The translations under genes and the position numbers were made by a program. This document shows positions 56,401 to 64,000 of a stretch of 64,000 nt of DNA, piece after piece. The notes beneath the pieces were generated by a model that was given only the letters and a program-made list of their open reading frames with translations, ran no database searches and was not told the DNA's origin. Numbering within the stretch: the first letter of the stretch is position 1; each line of letters starts with the position of its first letter. Source of the stretch: Ulva prolifera. Taxonomy: Eukaryota; Chlorophyta; Ulvophyceae; Ulvales; Ulvaceae. Location: assembly GCA_023078555.1 (NCBI GenBank), contig CM041200.1, forward strand, positions 1,364,001 through 1,428,000, written 5' to 3'.

Positions 56401-59400
56401 GTCGCGCAAGCGCAAGGTGCGGCAGAGGTACCAGGCCCTGTACCGCCGCCTCCACCAGGATTCCGAGCACTACACCGACCCAGACCGCAGGTGCAGCCCG
56501 TCTACTGCCACAGGACCAGCATGCGGCGTGCCGTCGCCGCCTGGCCCTGCACCTCCCACCGTTGCACCTCCCACATCAGCCGCCTGGCTGCACCCTGGAA
56601 AGTTTTGCCCATCAGTCTGACTTAGATGACACTGCCGTTTCGCAAGATCATACATGCAGCCGTCGAGGCACATGCCGGATGAGACCGTGGTGAATGTGCT
56701 GAGACAGCTGGCGATGCCCTCCAGTGGAGTGCAGGTGGTGGAAGGTGTGGCAGCTGTGGCAGAGGCGCAAGCCCACCTTTGGCATGACCCGTGAGGAGCT
56801 CTCCACACTCGACTCTGAGCTTCCTCTGGACGAGCTGCTACACTTCAGGCTTCGCACCGCCATACGCCATTCATACCTCCTGCAAAGCCGGGAGTATGCG
56901 AGTGCAGTGATCCGCATCCTCAACACCATGTCGGTCAATGCCCACGTGCCCCTTCCTTACAACATGGAGGCCATCATCAAGGGCGAGCCAGTGCGATCCT
57001 GCCCGGCCTCGCCATGGCCCGGGCTGACTGCCCGCCGGTGTACACATGCGCCCGTGGTCGCTCCTGCATAACAGTGCCACCAAGCTGATGCTAGCGCCTG
57101 TCTGCAGATTGTGCCTATCCTGTGTGACCCCTCCTTCCCAGTGCGCATCTGCGCTGCGCTGTCCATCCCGCGTGTCGGCTTCAGTGTCCTGCTGGAGCGC
57201 CCTGATGCGTCCGTGCTCTTCGGCGCTCTCGCGGGCTGCTCTGCGACGCTAGACGTGACGTCCCGCTGCTCGTTTGCCATCGAGGCGGCAGAGATCGGCG
57301 TGCGGGCAGGCCACGGCAGGACGCCCGCCACAGTCAGCCACACCCGCGGCACCCATCTCCTCCACTCCCCGTGCCTCTCCTTCGCGCAGCTGCAGCACAG
57401 CTATCACCCTCGCAGCTCCCAAGACGGCGAGGCAGACGTCCACAGCAGCATGCAGCCCCAGAAGTTCCTGCATGGCACCATCACACCCTGCGGAGCAGGC
57501 GGCGGGGACACTGACCCTGAGCCTCCCCATGCACCCTTTGACACGGCCCAGCCGCCCTTCAACGTGCACGCAGCACCACACGGCGTCCACGTGTCTAACG
57601 TGTCTGTGCGCAGCAGCTCGCATGCTGGGGAGGACAGGGAGTACGTGCCCAGCCCGAGCGGCTCCGCGGCGTCGCATGACGTGCCAGCCATGCATGAGGA
57701 GATGAGGTGGTCTCAGCGGCACCGCCAGGTCCGCGCAACGGAGCTCCTGAAGGAGCGCATGCAGAAGCTGCGGGGCGACATCTTGCTGGGCTCCGTGTCT
57801 GTCACCATCGCCCCGCTCGAGGCGTTCATCGACTCGGCTGCGCTCGTGCGAGTGCTTGAGCTGGGGATGCAGCTGTGCAGCGAGGTGCAGCAGGGGGACG
57901 CCTTCCTGCAGCAGTATGCCGCTGTCCCTTGTACCTGCGTGTGGGCACTTGACCATCAACGCCGAGGCATCACGTGCACACACACGCGCACATACGCGCA
58001 CACGCACACGCACACACACCTGCAGCGGCCTGGGTCTGTGGGTGGCGTGATGGCCCATGAGGCGTGTTCTGCTCAGGCGGTGTCTGCTATGCAGGGCTTG
58101 CGGGTGCGGCAGCACAGCAATGGCGGCGCTCGAGGCCGGCAAGCTGCCTGGCCTGGTGCATACCAGCCTAGTGCGGCACAGGATTGCCATCCAGGGGCCT
58201 TCGCCTCCGCTGCTGCCCATGCTCTCCGTTGATTGTGGTGGCATTATCGCCCGAATCGGCCTGGACAAGGACTCCCTGAGCGAACTAGACATGCCCAAGA
58301 TCTCAAACATGCACGCACTGCATGGCGATGGCAGCAGCTACGAGTTTGTCTTCTCTGTGGTAGCTCTCCATGGTGCGGTGCCTGCATCGGAAGCATCTGA
58401 TTCACGCCCCCTATGGCTGCCTGCACGAGTACCGGGCTGCAGGCAACACAGCATGTCAATCTCAAACGGGCCTGAGTTCGAAGGCTTCACAGCTGGAGAA
58501 TCCCACACTTCACACTCCTGTGAGTGTAGGGAGCCTTGTGCCCAAGATCGACCTGCACCACCATGCAGCAGCCACAAGTGCAGCGTACCACATGCATGCC
58601 AGCATCGTCGCCGTAGAGGCTGGCTTCATGCAAGGCGGCATCGTCCCGTTGCTCCAGGACCCAGACCTCATGTCGGTCGTCCGGGATGCCCACGAAGCGG
58701 CCAACCTCGCCTGGCAGCACCCTGCCGATGGAGATGCTCTTGCGCGGGAGCTCCAGAGGGGCTCCGTGTTTGATCCCGATGATGCAGACCGGAAAGCGTG
58801 CGGCCCTGCACACATGAACCGACGCTGGCGTGCTGCGGCTGCTGTCCACTGGGCCCGGCCATCTCAGCAAGGCAGCTTTGCACAAACGATTTCCGGCACC
58901 CTCACTGCCACTGGGTGCAGGTACATTGAGGAGGTGTTCCCACATGTCGTTGTGCAACCATCAGACGGGCGCTTCCCGGTCCTGCCTCTCTTCCAGATCA
59001 TGGGCTGCGCCTCGCGGTGCACGCTGATCATCCCGCTGGCGTCCAGCGTCGCTGGCAACGCGCACTTGGCGGTGACGGCCCTCTCCAAGGGCGCCACTGC
59101 CGCCGTGTCGCCCCTGCAGGTTCGCATGCTCCGTGGCCTGGTTGACACGGTGATGGCCTCATATGACGGCGTGAGCGATCGAGCAGCCAAGCTCACCCTG
59201 CCCTTGATGCAGCACCCTGACGCCGCCGAGGTGAGACATTCGCACCACGTTCAGTGCTGCCGCTGCCTGCACCCCCGAGTATGACTCTGATCCGGTGCCA
59301 TTGCACCAGATGAAATGTGCCTGCTATGGTCACCAAGGGAGGCACCGCATCGTCCCAGGTCATAGTCAGGCAACGCGTCTGGCGCCCGTGCAGGCGCCCC

Positions 59401-62400
59401 GCTCCCAAGCCCGCAGGCCGACAGGCAGCCAGGCATCAAAGGCACCAGCCATGCCGGCCGGCAACATGCATGTGACTCTCGCTGTACACGTCCCGGTGGC
59501 GGCGGCCATCCTATTTGCACCTTGCGCCGGCACCGCCGACAGCCTCCAGACCGCGGCCTGGGTGGATCGCGTGCTCTCTCCCACAGACGCATGGTCGCCG
59601 AAAGTGCGTGACGCAGCCACATGGGCGTCCAAGCTCTCGCCGCTGGCCGATCTCTCTGTGGTGGACCTGAGGTGCGCCTTCATTGGATGCGGGATGGCAC
59701 TTGTTTTCCTTGTCGTTTGGCAGATGTGCTTGTCGGATGCTCTCGCGTTGACACCGCCTGCCGTGTACATGAAAACCATGAAGCGCAGGCATCCACTTGC
59801 CAGGTTTTCGTGTTCTTTCATTGTTGAAATCTGATAACGGCGCGCGAAAAAGGCATCAGGGTAAGGCTGTGATGCACCTTTGCCAGATCTTGCAACTGGA
59901 CAGACCCCAATGGAAAAGGCCGTGCTGTGAGACAGCAGCCCCCACCTACCCACGGCCTCATCATGGACATCGTCAGGTACCCCGGTGAGTCATGGGTCAT
60001 GGGCATTCATTTGGGGTGTGCATGTGCAGGGTTGGGTGTGACGTCCGCGGCACTGCGGCGTGTGCGGTCACTGCAACCTGCGGGGGCTGCCTGGTGGTGG
60101 ACCTGCAGCCAAGCGCGCGCAAGCGCGCCGCAGCGATGCCGCACGACGCCCTGGTGTTTGGGCCTCTGCCGTGCCGTGCCAACCACATCGCCAATCGAGC
60201 AGCAAGGGCCCGCAAGTACATGTACAGCCTGCCGCCCTGCACTGAGGCTGCCAACTTTCAGCCGTCAGCGTCGCAGCGGGCCAGTGCCAGCCGCCAGCGT
60301 GACCTATCTGGGTCGTCCTCCGTGCGGCGGATCTCCCTGGAGCGTGTCTCCGTCTCGCTTGCGGAGCGAGGTGGTGGTTTGCAGGCACACCTCGCGGCCT
60401 ACCGGTGGCGCCGCCTGGCTGGCGAGTGCGCACCTCGGCCCTCAACTGCTGCCATCACTGCTGTTGTTGCCAATTTGGTGCTCAAACTTGTCCAGTGTGT
60501 TCAGATGCATGTGTGAGCGGCCATGCACGTTGAGATGCAGGCGTGCATTCTAGCAGCTGCAGCCACCCGCAATGGGCACGTGTGCTGCAGCTGCCATCGC
60601 TGTGGCTGCTTGCTGCCCCAGCTTGCGCTGAATGCTTGTGTGGTGCAGGTTATGGCTGCAGACCCGGTGTGCATACTTGCTTCAGGCGCAGGCGGCGCTG
60701 TCCCAGGCAGCTGACCCGACCTTCGCCACATGGAACCAGGTGTATGACCACACCATGGGCACCAACGACTGTTCCAAGTCGATGCTGAGCCTTGAGGTCG
60801 CAGCCTCCCGCAGTGCCACGGCTGTCGACGCGACTGCCTCGGTCATCTTGCAGCAGCTGCACAGCACCGTCAACTTCAAAGGCAACGAGGCCCTGCTCAA
60901 GGGCGTGTCGGAGCTGCTGCGGGCGGCTGTGATCGGCCGTCCGGCATCACGGTCCGGGCCCGAGGGTGGAGACCACGCTGCCGGCGGGGCCAGCCCGACC
61001 AGCAGCGCTGCTGTCCTCGCGGCAGCCACTCCAGGGCAGAGCTTGAAACTGCGGCTGTCGCTGGCTGCTTTGTCATCTCAGGTGCGCAGTCCCACACTGC
61101 GTATAGCCGATTCAGTTGCTAGGCTGCGCCAGAGTAGGGCGACTTGAGGTCTTTCTACGTCTGGGGGCCAGTATTGATGTGCCTGGGCTGCGATGTGTTT
61201 CTGTGCGATGCCTGCAGTGATACCTGTCTGTACGGCTTTTGTCCTTCAAACACTGACCTTGCCAGCCTGCGATTGACATACGCGGTGCACACCGACTGGG
61301 TAGTCCGCCTGTGGAGAGCATGGCACAGCCTTGCCGCTCGCGCATCGCGCCTGGTGATGGGTATAGCATACAACTTGTAAGTCAGCATGGCACGTGTACG
61401 TTTCAGGTGTGGGGGGAGTGTCAGGCTTTGCATCTGCTGTAGGTACGGGCCAAGGCCGGGCGCAGGCGCTTCCTAGACGCTGTCGTGCGGGACTCAGCAC
61501 TCACTGTCACCTTCTCTTATGACCCTCGGATCGCGCCTGAGGGTGAGCTGCGCTGCGATGCCTCCGTTGCAGACATTATGATTCGGCATGGTGCCGACAT
61601 GCTGACCACTGCCGGCGACAACGGCACTCTCCTGCGCATGCCTGCGGCCCCCGACACGTTCACGCCTGACGCGGGCGCGGAGCCTGGCTGGTCCGCGTCC
61701 AGTGACGCTGTGCCTTCAGTTCCTGCCAGCAGGCACTCGCGCGACGAGGCAAGCATGCATCTGGACTCGGACGTTTGCCTCAGCATCAACGTGCTTCACT
61801 GGATCGATGTTGCTGACAACAGCGGAGCATCCGGCCCTGCCCGTGCTCAAGTTCACCTTCAAGTGCGTTCTCTGACACAGCAGACTGATGTGCCCGTACA
61901 CTCCTTTATCAATCTTACAGACCCGTGTCGCTCAAGCTGTGCGAGGGCTGGGCCGCTGTGGGTACACAACGGCATCGCTGTCCTGCAAATCTGCCGTCTG
62001 GCAGCCGAGGACACATGCCAGCGCCACATGACCTGGTGGTCTGCAGGTGGTGCGGCCGCTGCTGAGATACCACATGCGCTTCCTGTACGACGTGCTGTAC
62101 CTGGTGGAGCACCTGTCCAGCCTGCAGCTCAAGTACTTCCAGATGAGCCCCTCCTCGCCCCAGACTGCACACCCCGAGATTGAGGGCGATTCAGCACCGC
62201 CGCCCACTGCGGCACGGGGCAGCGCAGATGTGAGCACAGAGCCTCCTCCACCTCTGCAACTGGATCTGCCGATCGACTTCCAGGTACGACATGCTGGCCA
62301 CCCCGCCGTCCCTGCGGTCTTGCGCCTACATGTGGCGTTGGCGAGTGGACGATGAGCGCTGCAGGTGACAATCTGGGAGGGTGCGGTGGTGGTGCCTGAG

Positions 62401-64000
62401 AAGTCCGGCTCACAGCGGGCTGTTGCGGTCACGGCCGAAACGCTCGTTCTGGGCCTGCCCCCCGCGGTGCTGAAGCCCTTCGATGCGGCTCCAGCGGCGG
62501 ATGAGGTGCAGCCAAAGTGTGGCAGCGCCGCGCTGTGCCTGCCGCCGGTGCGCTCGATGCTTGCAGAGAGTGCGCACACACTCGCACGCCACCAGGTCAT
62601 GACCAAGGTGCGCCACGGCACGGCCGCTGCAGGCAGCAGCAGTGGCGACACTTCTCCGTCGGCGCGCTCCGCGCACCAGGGGGGCATGGACGGCGTGGTC
62701 AACTCTGGTGCACGTTTGATGCGTGAATGGTTCCGGGAGAAGTTGAACAAGGCCAAGGACGCAATATCTGGCATCGCCCATCAGGAAGAGGACCACACAC
62801 ACGCTGCAGCGCGCACCAGCGCACAGCAGGCGCAGGCGGAAAGCCCCCCTGCCGTGGCGGCGCCTGCCCATGCAGGGCCTGCGGCTCATGCAGCCGCTGC
62901 GGCTGAGGCCTCCGGTGGCGGAGATCCGGGTGGCGTGAGGCCTGAAGAGGGATCGCCCGCAGACGCTACAAATCAGACCGGCGGCACAGCAGGTCTGGTC
63001 ATGGACGTGCCGCTCCGGTCGGAGGGCGGCGCGCTTGCTGCGGTCACAGGCGGGCCGCCCGCCAGTGTGGAGGTGCAGCAGCCCAGGCTGCCACCTCCTG
63101 AACGAGACCGAGCGGTCCACTTCTCGAGTGTGCCTGGCGGGGCGCCAGCTGACGATGCAGCAGGGCACAGGGGTGGGCAGGGGCCCGGTCCGCAGGCCGC
63201 CGAGGCGGCTCATGCTGGCGCACCCGCAGAGGCGGCCACGGCAGCGGGGCCAGAGGGCGAAGAGCCTGTGCACACCCCGATGGACACGGGCATTGGGAAC
63301 ATCTCTGAGCCCATGTTTGCGTTTGTCGCCACAGGGTACAAGGTGTGCAGTGCTGAAATGCCATGCATGCAACTGCCTGTGCCACCACGTCTGCCAGCAA
63401 ATCCCGTGCACGTGTTGTCCTGCCGCATCTGGCAAATGCCACAGGCCAGGAGGCGCAACATGTCAGCCTGCAGGTGGGCGTTGGTGCGAGTGAGGCGCGG
63501 CATCTGATGCCACGCGCCACTGCCATGCAGGTGTTTGGGTGCCGGGCTACACACAAAACGGACCATTCGCCTGGCTCTCGCAGCTCCAGCCCTGGCGGTC
63601 TATATGTTCCGCCTGGGGCAGCGAGTGGAGCAGATGCCCGAGTGTCCATGCACAGCAACTGCCTACAGGTTCAAAAGGGCTCCTGTCAATACGGTGACAT
63701 TGTGCGCTCTGTTCCCTGATTGGCGTGTGCATTGCGGTTGTGGCCATGTCACTGTGCATGCCGACAGACCCTGTACCCTGCACATGGCTGTCTTGACAGC
63801 ACATGTCCCTCTGGCGAACACACTATGTTTGAGAAAGCCTGTTGTTCAATCTTTGCCCTGCAGAGTTTGCTGACGCAGGTAGCTATCTCTTCAGAGCAGC
63901 CTCTCACGTTGAGGTAGCGGTCTACCTCAATCCTCCCCATCCCGAGCTGGGAGCCTACCAGATCTTATATGTTAAAGGCTGAATAACGCCAGTTGTAACT
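53451..64000 (+). CDS. Bridge-like lipid transfer protein, VPS13-type (runs off the right edge)
   Basis: Very large protein of the repeating beta-groove family that carries lipids between membranes at contact sites. N-terminal exons join in phase: 53451-53646, 53753-53955, 54068-54344, 54498-54844. Later sure exons are one ending at 55988, 56177-56490, 56734 onward and 57111 to about 57950. Further ones lie near 58100-58370, 58920-59230, 59400-59670, 60070-60480, 60690-61080, 61444-61860, 62047-62283 and 62365-63340. The start MRTLQLMLLWALRCALILFI is a membrane helix, followed by GLICIRDLDIHDLLSEEQ. The VPS13 hallmark is at 56177-56490: MDIRSMAVLSR, RPRAPVRDDPRAWWRHALQM and RRRRMTLLAASRKRKVRQRY. 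It is followed by LSTLDSELPLDELLHFRLRT. Another family-like block is VVRPLLRYHMRFLYDVLYLV near 62050. Several exons carry long Ala/Pro/Ser-rich linkers. Assignment to VPS13 rather than another bridge family rests mainly on the WW block. Confidence 0.68.
57975..58021. repeat. CA/CG-rich microsatellite
   Basis: Alternating CACACA/CGCACA run in an intron of the large lipid-transfer gene. Confidence 0.9.

Noticed and set aside
57249-58310. 353-codon minus-strand frame
   Set aside because: Antisense shadow of the GC-rich exons of the lipid-transfer gene. The plus-strand frame has in-phase neighbours and family-like sequence.
62410-63435. 341-codon minus-strand frame
   Set aside because: Antisense to the Ala/Pro-rich linker of the lipid-transfer gene. 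Cys/His/Arg-rich without a domain.
1-64000. CRISPR arrays, tRNA or rRNA genes, bacterial-type operons
   Set aside because: No regularly spaced repeats, no cloverleaf with a convincing T-arm (a GGTTCAAATTCC at 49981 lacks matching stems), and all confident genes are intron-bearing eukaryotic genes.

Overview
This is a nuclear window from a eukaryote, most likely a chlorophyte green alga. Genes are interrupted by many short GT-AG introns, and a few introns look GC-AG. The gene set mixes plant-type plastid and amino-acid metabolism (bifunctional aspartokinase-homoserine dehydrogenase, glutamate-1-semialdehyde aminomutase, plastid-type ribosome-binding factor A, a RibD/PYRD deaminase), plant-type chromatin and regulatory genes (a SUVH histone methyltransferase with SRA domain, NF-YB, a Tousled-like kinase) and cytoskeletal or ciliary genes (MORN repeats, tubulin-tyrosine-ligase-like, Sfi1/centrin-binding repeats). 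The species cannot be named from the sequence alone. Exon joins given below were worked out by eye from splice dinucleotides, reading-frame phase and family alignment from memory. Most join in phase.

Layout. 1-3.1 kb: no recognised gene. 3.1-4.4 kb (+): cytosolic ribosomal protein uL2/RPL8. 5.1-9.2 kb (-): SUVH-type H3K9 methyltransferase. 10.05-13.54 kb (+): two head-to-tail remnants of a non-LTR retrotransposon with a C-terminal endonuclease. The second copy has a broken reverse transcriptase. 14.5 kb holds a 33-bp crumb of the same family, flanked by a near-perfect direct repeat. 15.6-16.4 kb (-): MORN protein. ~17.05-18.7 kb (+): tubulin-tyrosine ligase-like protein with an apparent one-base frameshift. 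20.4-22.5 kb (-) and 22.8-24.2 kb (+): GSA aminomutase and RbfA, divergently arranged around a short shared upstream region. 24.7-25.8 kb: GT-rich retroposon-like inserts, one bounded by a 21-bp target-site duplication. 27.9-28.6 kb (+): exons of an unrecognised gene. 29.4-30.7 kb (-): LON-domain protein. 31.1-33.7 kb (+): a subtilisin-fold protein that has lost its catalytic residues. 34.0-37.5 kb (-): Tousled-like kinase, with a 36-C homopolymer in one intron. 37.9-38.7 kb (-): unrecognised gene. 39.1-42.9 kb (+): aspartokinase-homoserine dehydrogenase, fully resolved (10 exons, 917 aa). 43.07-43.6 kb (-): pyrimidine deaminase of riboflavin synthesis, without the reductase domain. 44.6-45.5 kb (+): NF-YB. 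~45.9-47.9 kb (-): Sfi1-like protein. 48.9-52.1 kb (+): exons of an unrecognised gene, including a membrane protein with a long acidic tail. 53.5 kb to the window end (+): a very large multi-exon bridge-like lipid transfer (VPS13-type) gene that runs off the right edge.

How the parts relate. There are no operons. The closest functional pairing is GSA aminomutase (tetrapyrrole synthesis) with RbfA (plastid ribosome maturation), two plastid-directed products transcribed outward from a common region. The most unusual biology is (i) the subtilase-like pseudoprotease, (ii) the target-site-duplicated retro fragments that share a TGTCC(T)TTGTAA-type tail with the local LINE-like element, which suggests a non-autonomous partner, and (iii) long pure G/C homopolymers, one filling a third of a 99-bp intron.
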